Assembly: GCA_022494885.1 (NCBI GenBank)
Contig: JAGVSM010000957.1
Coordinates: forward strand, 186,001 to 250,000
Length of the DNA: 64,000 nt
Direction of reading: 5' to 3'
From: Micrasema longulum
Taxonomy: Eukaryota > Arthropoda > Insecta > Trichoptera > Brachycentridae
Below the pieces are notes generated by a model, which saw only the letters and a list, made by a program, of their open reading frames with translations, did no database searches and was not told where the DNA came from. Shown piece after piece: positions 46,180 through 56,935 of the stretch (positions are counted from its first letter, which is position 1; each line of letters starts with the position of its first letter). The translations under genes were made by a program, and so were the position numbers.

Positions 46180-46815
46180 TATTGACACTTTATATACATA
46201 TACAATAAATATACATATAAGGGCGGGCATATTGCCTTAAGGCAATTTCTTCCTACCTACCCAAACCGTTCAATTTGAGAAAATTATAAATACATGGACA
46301 TATTGAATCTTACAATTTTATACAAAAATTAAAAGCAAAGATTAACAAAAATGAATATAAATATTAAAAAAAATAACACTACACTATGAAGAGAGGAGAG
46401 GGGATGGAAAGGAAAGAAGAAGGATAAAGGAACAATTTAAATATTTAGATAGTGACATTTCAATCTTGACTTAAATGTAAATAAAGAAGGGGCGTCTCTA
46501 ACATTAGTGGGTAGATTATTCCACAATCGAGCGGCTACTACAGTGAAAAAGGAGGCAAAAAAATAGAGCGATGACAGGGTATTAAAAGGGTTCTCTCGTT
46601 ACTAGAACGAAGAGATAGTCCGTGTTGTGAAAGAGGTTGGATGAGCTCTCTCAGATAAACAGGCGAAGTGGGATTATTTAAAATATTGTGAAGAAGTGAT
46701 AGAATGTGAATGTTTCTTCTATGCCTGATACTGAGCCAGTGTAGTTGCGTGCGATACTCGGTTATGTGGTCAAATTTGCGAAGATTAATGATAGGTGTGG
46801 TGCATACATAAAATT
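46180..46815 (-). mobile_element. LINE 3' end: C-terminal coding remnant plus 3' UTR
   Basis: The minus strand reads FDHITEYRTQLHWLSIRHRR, LHNILNNPTSPVYLRELIQP, LSLRSSNERTLLIPCHRS and, after a frameshift, VAARLWNNLPTNVRDAPSLF then TFKSRLK. This is the classic C-terminus of non-LTR elements (QLHWLP.. / AARLWN.LP / FKSRL). The 3' UTR contains 'gggtaggtaggaagaaattg' and 'ccttaaggcaatatgcccgc', shared with 22024-22335. Confidence 0.85.
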
Positions 46816-46904
46816 TAAAAAAACCTAATCAATTAAAAATAATCGCTGTTTTTCAATTGGGAGATAAGTCTTCCATGTATAAACTTAAAAAAATAACATT
46901 GTTA

Positions 46905-47240
46905 TTCATATGCTAAATGATGAGGAATGTGGGATCAGATAGTGTGTTTAGAAGGAGAGAGAAAGAAGAACCAAGGAAAGAAAAAAAGTGATCAAAATAC
47001 ATATTTAAGAAAAAAAAAGCAGTAAAACCTAGGGAGTTCAGGATTCTAGGGATATTCAATAATGTTTTAGGCGTTTCTTGAAAGTGGCTAGAGAAGGTGA
47101 ATTTTTTTATGAAGAGGTAGCTCATTCCAAAGTCTAGCAGCTTGGACGGAAAAGGAATAGCTGAAAAATGATGTGCTATGTCGAGGAATGGAAAGTGTTC
47201 TCTCCTGAGGAGAGCGGATCAGAAAGATGAAAAAAAAAAA
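46905..47240 (-). mobile_element. Second LINE C-terminal remnant
   Basis: The minus strand carries SVQAARLWNELPLH and related pieces, a diverged AARLWN.LP block from a different LINE family. It ends about 40 bp below 5S copy 2. Confidence 0.65.
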
Positions 47241-47279
47241 AACTTTCGAAATATATTAAAAAAATCAAAAAAAGGGAAG

Positions 47280-47398
47280 GGCCAACGGCACGCGGTGTTC
47301 CCAAGCGGTCACCCATCCAAGTACTGACCGCGCCCAATGTTGCTTAACTTCGGTGATCGGACGAGAACCGGTGTGTTCAACATGGTATGGTCGTTGGC
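47280..47398 (-). rRNA. 5S ribosomal RNA gene (copy 2)
   Basis: 119 nt, identical to copy 1 at 43491-43609. A TTTATA-like box about 28 bp upstream on the minus strand and a run of seven T residues 6-12 nt downstream make it a credible RNA polymerase III unit. Flanks are unrelated to copy 1 beyond the RNA. Confidence 0.92.
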
Positions 47399-47589
47399 GA
47401 ATGCTGTGAGATAATAAACGTATAAATTAATGCAAAATCTCGTTTTTTAGTACTAAAATTAATTAAATTAAAAAAAAATTAAGTTAACACCAACGACATT
47501 TAAAAAATAAGATAATGCAAATAAGGCAAATAATGAAATATAGAAACTTTGTCTAATGTCTAGAATGTGTAGATTAATTAAATCATCAC

Positions 47590-47715
47590 ACGACTTATAT
47601 ATATATATAGTTGGATAATTTATATAGCGCCATTTTTCTGAAAATCGCCTCAAGGGCGCTGTACAATTAATAAATATCCCAGTACGTCTTGCAGCTACAG
47701 AGCGGTTGGGATTCT
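47590..47715 (-). repeat. LINE-tail repeat, minus strand
   Basis: Reverse complement: 'ccgctctgtagctgcaagac', 'gtacagcgcccttgaggcga', 'atggcgctatataaattatc', ending in a TA microsatellite. Confidence 0.75.
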
Positions 47716-48051
47716 AGTTCTAGACTTATAATTTTTTGGGATAGATCTTCCGGCTTTTCGTAGATCTCTTCGCGACCAAACAGTGTGAGATGAAGTTGGA
47801 TTGGCATGGTTTAGCTCGAAGTCTTATGTCTATCGTTTTTATGAATATATAGCATACCATTATTGTTTTGCCAGTGTTTGTCTTTGCTACATAGTTTTAT
47901 GTTCTTTTTGTTTAGTTTCTTGTATTCATTTTTCTTCATGTAACTTTTGTAATTGGCTTAGGCCGAATATATAGTAAATAAATAAATGATACATAATCAT
48001 TTGTATAAAAAAGAGATATAGGTGCTGATAGGTACATATTTATTCATCATC

Positions 48052-48308
48052 ATCATTCCCTTTTCGCACCTAATGGTGAATAGGGCACTGCATTAGTACA
48101 CCAATCGCAATGTATCTTGATATTTCTTGTTACATGAAGGTAAGATGATCGGTCTTACGCTTCATGTACTAGTCCAGGGGTTATGAAATATTCTAGTGTA
48201 AAACACCCTTTTAAATAAATATTTCATGTCGGCCATGTGGGGGGAATCGAACCCGAGACATCTTGCATGGTAGGCAAACGCCCTGAGCACTGCACCACGA
48301 GGCCGACA
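48052..48308 (-). repeat. tRNA-headed SINE, best-preserved copy
   Basis: Head 48306-48232 with 'gtggtgcagtgctcagggcg' (box A region) and 'cgggttcgattcccc' (box B). The body runs to 'gtgccctattcaccattagg' (reverse complement) and a GATGAT-type 3' tail at 48048-48056. Confidence 0.8.
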
Positions 48309-48339
48309 ACATTTATTACCTTAGTTTATATATATTATC

Positions 48340-48415
48340 AGCGCCCTTGATGTGATTTTCACAAAAATGGCGCTATATAAATTATCCAAACATTATTATT
48401 ATTATTATTATATGT
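48340..48415 (+). repeat. LINE-tail repeat with ATT microsatellite
   Basis: 'gcgcccttgatgtgattttc', 'acaaaaatggcgctatataa', then (ATT)n. Confidence 0.75.
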
Positions 48416-48484
48416 ATTTATTTCAGTGTAACTCGGTACCATAGATATAACACTAGCTGTCAAAATTTTAAAAAATTTGGATAA

Positions 48485-48755
48485 TTGTTTTCAGGCGTTG
48501 CCTAGTAGGTGAATTGGTTCAGCCGGATGAATCTCACCCACGTGCTAAAGGTTTCAGCTCTTTTACTTCACAAAAGTCAACAGATGGAAGAGTTGAGGAA
48601 ATGTGGATGTTCAAACATAGGCAAAATGGTGAATGTTACACAGTGTGTAAAGTGGGCACCTTAACCAGCCAATGATAGGTCATGAGCCCTGTAAATGCCT
48701 AGACTCCCACATTCCCTTTTTAAAAATGTTTTCCCTCTCTGTTGCAATAAATTAA
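48485..48755 (+). repeat. Family-A MITE-like copy
   Basis: Long copy: 'ggcgttgcctagtaggtgaa', 'aagtcaacagatggaagagt', 'aaccagccaatgataggtca' and 'aaaaatgttttccctctctg'. Confidence 0.7.
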
Positions 48756-49875
48756 AATTTAAATAATGTGCTTAAAATATAGCTAGGTACTAGGTACCTT
48801 TTCCATAAATTTGATTGTATTTACAAATTAAATAATATACATATCTGTTTTTATTATATTTTTAACATTCGCAGTGAAATAAAAGCGATTTCCTTGCCCT
48901 GCTGAGAGCCTTAACCACGCTCTTCTACTTTACAAGGAATTAGGTTCTCGACGTCCTGGACTATCGCTGCATGAATGAATATGTATCTATGAACAACGGA
49001 GTTTAATTTTAAATAATAATAAATTAATCAAAATGCAGTAATGTTTACTATTCCAAACAATACAAACACTTGAGTAATGTTGTGGCCAGCTCCTCTGCTG
49101 TCAGCCGCTTCACCGCAACGAATCTCAACAAATTGACAGCAATGATGCTGCACTTTTTACCGTTACCAAACACCACCTGACATCAGATTTCATGGCTAGT
49201 TATTTCTTAACTCAATTGTCTTGGTTTAATTCAAATAACACAATATTTATTTGAAACTTTTATACTCCATTGGTATATTTATACACAGAAATGTCTTCCA
49301 ACCTATAAATTACACATCTATTATTTTTTCTTCTTCGTATTATCATTATGATATCAAACCAAAAGATAAAAATGTTGGTTTAGGTAAAATTGAATTTGTT
49401 GAACCTACTACCTTTTGGTATTATGATACCCTCCCATTATGTGTAATAAGTTTATTATTTATAGTATCTAGATAAATCAAATGATTTTCACGTATCATTC
49501 ACATGACGCAGCATGGTGAAACTAAGGTGACTTGACATTAAATTTTAAGGGTAATCTACTCAACAGAATCCTTCCTTTTTCCTATATTATCCTTATCTTT
49601 TCTTATCCTTTTCACCCCTCCTAACGCTTTAGGAACGAAAATATTATTATTTAATTTAACTATCTCGTATGCTATTCTTTAAATATTATTATTTACTCGT
49701 ACATATTTTTATTTTTTCATCTGTTCATTAGTATATCTACAAACAGTTTTATTTAACTCGTGAAAAACTTTAATTGGACTCATACGCTATATTATAGCAT
49801 GAATTGTTTATAAATTTACTGTTGTTTTCCAAATAAATAAATATATATATATTTTGTTAAATGTTTTTAAATATT
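48756..49875. other. Intergenic region, unclassified
   Basis: AT-rich. A short coding-looking stretch on the minus strand (about 49210-49070) is described in the findings. Nothing firm. Confidence 0.3.
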
Positions 49876-50495
49876 TGTAAATAACCACTTACCGACGTTT
49901 CTATGCCTACCGGTTTCGAGACGTACCCGTCTTTTCGTCAGGACACCAATTAAACCAACATAAAAAACTCACTATACCATAGTTGTTCGGTTGTTGCACA
50001 AGAATATAAAACCTGAATGCCAAGCATTTTCATAAGCAACCATTACATGCACTGATTAGATAGAGAAATAGTTAAAATTGGAAGGGGATAAAGGAAGGGG
50101 CGTGAGTTTGATAGGTATAGGATGACCATTACAATGGTACATAGTATAATGAGCTATATTGTAAGATTCTTTGATCATTGATCAAAGGAACATTATTTTT
50201 TAAAGCTTTCCTAATGTGAAATATTTCTGTATTATTTACTTTTAACCCTTTATTACTTGTTTGTAAGAATTTGACTTCTGTATTTTTATTAAAGTTTTGA
50301 TTAAAATTGATTAGATGATTTGCGAATTCGGAGAAAAAGGTTTGGTGTCCTGACGTAGAAACGGGTACGTCTGGAAACCGGTAGACATAGAAAAGTAAGT
50401 AAGTGGTTATTTATAAATATTCAATCAATTTCATACAACATTTAGTAAAATGTTTGACCACAAAGTCAATGCTTTAAATATTCATAATATTATTT
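49876..50495 (-). mobile_element. Penelope-like element remnant with inverted terminal repeats
   Basis: The left terminal repeat (49884-49945) and right one (50341-50405) are inverted copies of 'ctgacg[a/t]a..gacgggtacg', 'gaaaccggtag' and 'gtaagtggttattt'. Between them the minus strand encodes FSEFANHLINFNQNFNKNTE, the end of the GIY-YIG domain seen also at 17.2 kb. Reverse-transcriptase region absent. Confidence 0.75.
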
Positions 50496-50724
50496 TGTAT
50501 TTATTTAAAATTCATAGAGCGAATATTATCAGGTAAAAATCCTCCAAAAGAAAATCGAGTGGATATAAGTCGGCCTTGTGGTAATGGTATAATAATAATT
50601 ATAATAATTATTATGCAAGAAATATCAATCCATCGGATTCCCGGAAAGGTCGACACGAAATATTGATTAAAAGGGTGGTTCTTTACTCCAATATGGAATG
50701 CCCCTAGATTAGCATCTGATCGAA

Positions 50725-50835
50725 GGCTGATCGCCATTTCCTGCTGTAACAGATTATCGAAATGGGCTGCATTTAGTAAACCAATGCAGTGCCCTATACA
50801 CCACCAGGCGCGTACGGATGTATGATGATGATGAA
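50725..50835 (+). repeat. SINE 3' end with GATGAT tail
   Basis: 'aaaccaatgcagtgccctat' and 'acaccaccaggcgcg', then 'atgatgatgatga'. Same family as 48052-48308. Confidence 0.65.
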
Positions 50836-50919
50836 AAACTAATTTGACATTTTCTTAAAGCATGAAAATATAAAATTCGTTTTTTTATGAACAACATTTT
50901 AATTATATTTTATTAAATA

Positions 50920-51000
50920 TTTGTAAATAACCACTTACCGACATTTCTATGTCTACCGGTTTCGAAAGGTACGAAATATTTAATGACATTTAGTAATATA
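50920..51000 (-). repeat. Truncated Penelope-like terminal repeat
   Basis: 'aataaccacttaccgacatt' and 'tctatgtctaccggtttcga', broken after the GAAA box. Confidence 0.65.
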
Positions 51001-51069
51001 TTTGACCACAAAGTTAATGATTTCATTATTAATAATTATTAATAATAACGTTTCAACTGCCAACACATA

Positions 51070-51340
51070 ATATGTTATCTAAATATTTGTGGATAAGTTA
51101 GTTCTGGACTTAATCCGGTAGAGATTTTACTAAGAATGTTACATCCTAGTTTTACTAACAATATCAGATCAGCCATTTCTGATGAAGCTTCTTCACAAAC
51201 GTCAACCGATATAAGAGTCGAAGGAATATAGATGTTCAAATATTGGCAGAATAGTCAATGTTACAAAGTGTGTAATGTGGCCACTTAAACCAGCCAATGA
51301 CAGGTTATCAGTTTTGTGGATGCCTTGACTTCGTTATATC
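51070..51340 (+). repeat. Diverged family-A copy
   Basis: 'ggcagaatagtcaatgttac' and 'tggccacttaaaccagccaa'. Confidence 0.55.
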
Positions 51341-51344
51341 TTAC

Positions 51345-51715
51345 TATATTCATATTATATTCTATACTCGTGAATATAATTTAAACTTTCCTCTCATTGA
51401 TCCGTTTGATTGTCACAAATTAACATTCAAAATGCGCGTTTTAAAAAAAACTTTTTTTTCTCATACTTAGTTTCTATAATAAAATCTTATTTTATCTCTA
51501 ATTCTTAATATTTTTTATATTTTTGACACTTGTGCAATAATATTTACACACATGTCAACCCTTATTCCATTATAACACCCACTCACCCATTCTCTCACAC
51601 ACTTACACTAACGCAAACACACTAGCATGTATTGTACGAGTATTTAATGTATTTCCTTGGATATCTGTCATTGGTTGTATTCTCCAAATATTTTATTTGT
51701 CATATTTGATATCCC
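51345..51715. other. AT-rich unclassified segment
   Basis: Probably the 3' end of a retroelement whose tail is the A-rich run that follows; no coding motif seen. Confidence 0.3.
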
Positions 51716-51832
51716 TAAAATATAAAATAAAAATAAAACAAAAAAAAAAATATATACATATAAATAAAATAAAATAAAAATAATAATAAAAATAAAATTA
51801 AAATAAAATTAAAATAAAATAAAACACAATAA
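51716..51832. repeat. A-rich low-complexity run (AAAAT/AAT)n
   Basis: More than 100 bp of almost only A with T at regular spacing. Confidence 0.85.
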
Positions 51833-53090
51833 AATTAACGTAGTTATGCAGAAAGCAGGCAATCCACAATTTAAAATAGGATATATTGGTGTTATCGGGC
51901 GCAATAAGGTCAATTCTATGTTTTAGTTAAAACAGCCAGACCGCTTTCACACAAAAAAATCACCTTCTAAAAATAGTGTTGATCAAAAAACCCTCAGCGC
52001 TAAAAATATATTACGGTACTTTTAAAATCATTAAAACAGGTCAAATACATAATTAGATTCTTGTTTATCATTTGTCAAAGTCAAAAACATTCCAACTGTT
52101 GTGTAGATTTGATTATTCACTCTTTTCACAAACGTGCCATTATATCCGATTCACTTTTTTTTATGGATGGCTGCTTTCAGCATAACTAAGTTCAAATTTT
52201 CTTAATGTCTTTTGTAATATGTTAATATTTGTATACTATACCGTCCGTCCAAAGACGGCATGTAAACCAGGCGCTTTTTGGGGGTTTTGGATAGCCCTAG
52301 CTCCCATAAGAAACAAATGTATCAAAAAAGCAAAACCACAGAGACACGTTAATAGCGTGTCAAAAACACTACTCTAGTGCCATCTTCCAGAGAGAAAAAA
52401 CGTGAGTACGTTTGTACGAAAAGAAGTAAGACCGCGTTTTCTCTTAAGCGCGAAATTTAAAAATTATAGGTGTATCGGCATAGGGGTAATATTATCATTG
52501 TGTATCGACAAATAAATATCGACGGCTCTGATGTAGACGCATTAAAATATCGCCAATGTATCCCTAATAATAATCTTGAGATTTTCAAAGGGTTTTAGAA
52601 ACATACATTATGTACGCTGTTATGTAGTCAGGAACGTCGCGTCGACACACGGCATAACATCCCGGAAAAACACTAATCAACTACAACTTTTATCAATCCT
52701 TTTGCTGTCCACCTACGCGGTTTTTTTTCGATTTAGGTACTAAAGACAACAAAAAGTACATCATGCTCTGCAGGGGTAATGGAAATAATTATCTCCATTA
52801 TTTTTTTCTTAAAGATGTTTCTAAAATGCTGAGTCATGTTTTCATCGAATTAAATGCGTGTATAATTTAGAGTAACTTCTTTTCTGAACTATCGGCAACA
52901 AAATAATACAAAATGTGATAACAATTAATACATTTAAAAAAATCAACCTATACAATACATAATATTTTCTTCCGGTTTTAGAAAAAGTGTTAATATTTAT
53001 TTGGAAAAATCAAGTTTACAACACTATTATTATGCAAAAAAAAATTTAATGTATTTTATACTTGATTATATTATTTATCCATTTTACGAG
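51833..53090. other. Intergenic region upstream of the Derailed/RYK-like gene
   Basis: Mixed composition with no gene recognised. A GC-richer unclassified stretch lies at 52235-52480. Confidence 0.3.
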
Positions 53091-53094
53091 GGCA

Positions 53095-53865
53095 ATAAAC
53101 TTCCCCATCTCCGCCCTCTCGTTACTGCTGTTCAAAAAAATATTGTGGCTTTTCTTGTGAGGCAAATAATGTCTACGTGAGTTAGACAGAGAAAACACTT
53201 TTCATATTGCGCCTCCTATAGGGAACTAACGAGATAGAAAGAGAAATACAGCCCGTACGTCGTAACGAGATGCAACACATGCAGCCCGAAGTCGATTCGG
53301 AAGTGTTCGGAGACGTTCGTAACGAGGATGGCAGCGCCATAGAATTTCCGACAACAAAATAAACCAGTTTTGAGGCGAGTGTCGAGGAGGGTGTTGTGTC
53401 GCGCGCGTGAATTGCAAATGGCGGTTTGTTTATGTCTAAAAAAATGTATTTAACGTCATATTTACGCCGTATTAGTTAGATTTTTAATAGTTAATCGCTA
53501 GCGAACAATAATATTGCACTTCGGTTAATGAACCGATGCTATGAAAAGTTAATCGAGTATACTTTTTATGTAAAAATATGCTTCAGTGTATCTATTAGTG
53601 TTTTGACGTTGCCCTCGCTTTAAAATTGATATGGCTGTGTAGTTGAACAAAATGTGTTTCAATCATTACTTAATCTCATATCGATGATCGGGAATGTCGC
53701 TATTTTTACATTGTAGGCGAACATGTGTAAAGTGACAGCTCTCACAATTCTCGCAGACATGATTTTGACAAGTGCCGAAGTGACATTGTACACGTGTGTT
53801 TTACGTTAGAATCTAAATGAGTTACTCGTTGACTGCTGACATTTTCGCGTAAATTTTATTTGAAA
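53095..53865 (+). promoter_or_regulatory. Candidate promoter/5' leader region of the Derailed/RYK-like gene
   Basis: 53100-53430 is richer in G+C and CpG than its neighbours ('gtcgcgcgcgtgaattgc') and lies 450-750 bp before the start codon. No TATA/Inr pair was identified, so the transcription start is not placed. Inference from composition and position. Confidence 0.35.
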
Positions 53866-53977
53866 ATGCGTGTCCACGGCGTGTTTGCTGCGTTTATTTT
53901 TATACTTGGACTTATAGATCGGTGCTCCGGACATCTCAATGTTTTCCTAAACGAGTACGAAGTCAAGAGACTACTGG
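53866..53977 (+). CDS. drl: First coding exon of a Derailed/RYK-type Wnt receptor (partial)
   Basis: The ATG opens a 37-codon exon plus one base before a strong donor (gtaagt). It encodes a signal peptide (MRVHGVFAAFIFILGLIDRC) and then SGHLNVFLNEYEVKRLLG. 'HLN.FL...EV.RLLG' is the opening of the WIF domain in Derailed/RYK receptors, catalytically dead receptor tyrosine kinases that bind Wnt5-type ligands in axon guidance and muscle attachment. Orthology among drl, dnt and Drl-2 cannot be settled from 18 residues. No continuation exon (the expected '..LSAELYYVR..' region) was found up to 64000, so the first intron exceeds 10 kb. Exon 1 is GC-richer than its surroundings. Confidence 0.72.
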
Positions 53978-56425
53978 GTAAGTTAATGAATTATCTTTTC
54001 CTTGGAACAGCTTACATAAAAACATTGATAACATAATACGATGAGCTGCCGGATTTACGATACCTATTTTTTTATTTATCCATTCAATACACATATAATT
54101 ATTTGGACACCTTGATCTAAACGTTTTTCTGCAAATCTTTAGTGATAGAGGTGTTATTTGGTTCACAAATTCGGAAAATTGACGTGGAATGACTAAAACG
54201 TGTTTATTTACAATTTAAACCATTTTTACCCTTGCACGTATTTAATAAAATGTGTAAATTGGCATATTTTTAGCAATTGTCACAACTATGAGACTATTCT
54301 AACCAAAGGACGCTCCGTATTCATTTTCTAATTCACTAGTTTTATAAAGAGTCCCCGGTATTAAATATGTATTTATTTATGTAATAAATTTATCAAATAA
54401 ATATAAATTAAAAATACTTCTGCAAAATGAATAAATAAGGATCCTTGGATACATATCCAGGTACCAGGAGAGAAGAAAAGAGAGAGTAATCTATTCTATT
54501 TGACATTTGAATAGAATTAGAAATGAATCTTTTGTTAGCACCAGTCTGTGTATGGTACACGGTCGGGGTTGAGTCGCAAGTTTTGGCCACTAGAATTTTT
54601 TTTCTGCTTTTTCTAAAAAGTACTGTAAACATATTTTTCCCGCCATTATATTGATCTTTTTTTTTAAATGCGATTAGATAATATTTACCTAGTACCTACC
54701 TAATATCCATTACAAACGACACAAAATCCGTTTATTTTAATAATCTGTAGGTTTAATGAAAATCAAAATTCCATAATTGTATCCCTGTACTTAATTTTTG
54801 ATTTGATGGCATCAAGTCTTTGAAAGTGTCGAGAGTTTCAAGTACCCGGCAGTAGGTATATATTATGTAAATATACATATGGATGTAACTGAAAATGACA
54901 GCTTTCAAAAATAGCTGGGAGTGCGGCTAGTAATAGCAGAAGGGAAATTTACTCGGTGAAAACTAAATCCAGCACCATTGAAGTGATCACTCGAGTACTG
55001 TGTTAAAATAATGCTCATCAGTAATTTATTGTTATTATTATCACATCGTCATCACTGGCGGATCAAATTTTGTGGATTTAAGATGGCATGCGCTGCCAGT
55101 CTATTTTGATAAATATGTATTGTTTTTTGTTATTCTCTCCCAAATGCCTCCCCGATACTGTGCGAAAAAGACAACTCACAGCTAATAAGTTAGCAATATA
55201 CTTGATTATTTATTATAAAGTAACACAACTGGCGTCCATTCCCTAAGGTGATCGTTCCTGTATGTGTAGGTAGTGTATACCTGTCCCGGGTCCTGATTCC
55301 TGGTCCTGACGCCGCACACTGCCTAGTCCTTGCCCAGCCTTATTATATTCCTCCCTGAAAGGCTATTCTCTTCCCACATCCCATTGTACGAAGTGTGACA
55401 TATTTATTCACCCTTTAATTGTCTACAAATAATGTCCCTTCAGCCTCGGCCTATTCATGCGAGTCACCTTTGTTCGACAATATTCACGATTTGTGTGACG
55501 GACTGTCTTACTTCTTGCTTAGAAACAAACGTAGGTAGAAGACTTACCTACCTTTGACTTTTCTTGAAAGAAGTAACGGTATGTTTTTTTCTAAGATATA
55601 TTTTTAACCCACAATATCCTAGTTTTGTCCAAATCTTTGTAGACAAGTACTGAATGTCAACCTCTGTGAGTTTATCAAGACTGATGATCGAATATTAAAA
55701 AAATATATGGAGAATTCGATTCACGTTATTTATTAACAATTCTTAATGGGATTCTATTGTAATTATTAAATTAAAATTCGGACCAGTCTGAAAATTTTGA
55801 ATAAAAAATTTGAAATAAGTACTGTAAGGAACGAAGTGTAAATTTTTCAAGAGATGGAATTTTAATTTTTGTTACCACTTTTATTATTTATTAATGCTTT
55901 ATTAAGTTAGTTCATAGACATCTTAAGAACTAATATAAACTTTTAATAATATTACAATTTTTTTTATCAAAAATCACTTTTGTACCAGCCAACTGTCGCA
56001 ACTTTTGTACCTTTATTTATTTGACAATTGCAGTCTACATTACTTAACGGGTTTGTTTAACCCATCATATGTACAAACTATTGTAATTTTGTAAGCCATA
56101 TAGTATATTTTTGTACCCTTTTTACACTGCAAATTTATAATTGTAATATTCATACGCGAATAGTCTGTTAACATGCAGAATAAGTAAAAAAATATATCCT
56201 TTTCTTTTTCTTAACAATTCTGAGGCTTGGGTCTAGAAGGGCCAACGTAAAATTTCATATTTTTCTTGCCATCAGAGAGGGACGATGTCAACAAAAAAAT
56301 CTGGTGTCTAACTATTTCATACACACGTGCGTTGTAATGTTTTTTTTAAAATTAATTTTGCTGTTAAGACGTTAAACAGTTCATTAGAACGCCACAAAAT
56401 GACTAAATAATTACTCTCCTGTAAT
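53978..56425 (+). other. Intron 1 of the Derailed/RYK-like gene, first part
   Basis: AT-rich. A family-A fragment lies near 55612-55680 ('agttttgtccaaatctttgt'). No second exon seen. Confidence 0.4.
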
Positions 56426-56429
56426 ATTC

Positions 56430-56668
56430 TCCCTCTGCCTGGAACCAATTGCCTTCAAACTTAGGAATCATCGACAGTCCCAGTCAAATCAGATCCAAAC
56501 TAAAATCCCACTTCTTTAGACTATCATACTCTCAATTTTAAATCTGAAAATATAATATATCACTTTAGCTAAGTTAGAATGTAAGTTTAGGTATACAATT
56601 GTAAAGCGCCCTTGAGGTGATTTTTCACGAAAATGGCGCTATATAAATCAGCCAAATATTATTATTAC
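56430..56668 (+). mobile_element. LINE 3' end with diagnostic 'GGCGCTATATAAAT' tail
   Basis: A short coding end reads LWNQLPSNLGIIDS then PSQIRSKLKSHFFRLSYSQF and a stop, the C-terminus of a CR1/L2/Jockey-like non-LTR protein. A 3' UTR follows with 'agcgcccttgaggtgatttt', 'cacgaaaatggcgctatata' and an ATT tail. This copy explains the shorter tail repeats seen across the window. Confidence 0.8.
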
Positions 56669-56822
56669 GATTTACGACATTGGTCCTTATAGATCCGAGC
56701 CACAATATTAACGCTTTATACCTTACAGCATTTTTTATTTTCGCCGACGCGACCATAAGATTATTATTTACTTTGTTAACATCAATAAAAAAATAAAATA
56801 ATCTCACCTATTAACTAATATC

Positions 56823-56935
56823 TTCTTCTTCTTATCCACATCCGCTCCTAAGTGGAGCATGTGGGCATCACCGGTTGCCTCTAGGAGACCATATCGCCAG
56901 GCAGCATTTTCGCTTCTTCCATATAATCACTAAAT
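56823..56935 (-). repeat. LINE fragment (same family as 24795-25535)
   Basis: 'ccacatccgctcctaagtgg' and 'gcctctaggagaccatatcg'. Confidence 0.7.

Noticed and set aside
43491..47398. 5S copies as heads of a 5S-derived (SINE3-like) element
   Set aside because: No shared body or 3' tail follows the two full copies, and each has its own -30 box and terminator, so genes are the simpler reading. Left open in the findings.
48232..48306. Possible functional tRNA gene, minus strand
   Set aside because: tRNA-like head of a dispersed SINE with several sister copies; no acceptor stem.
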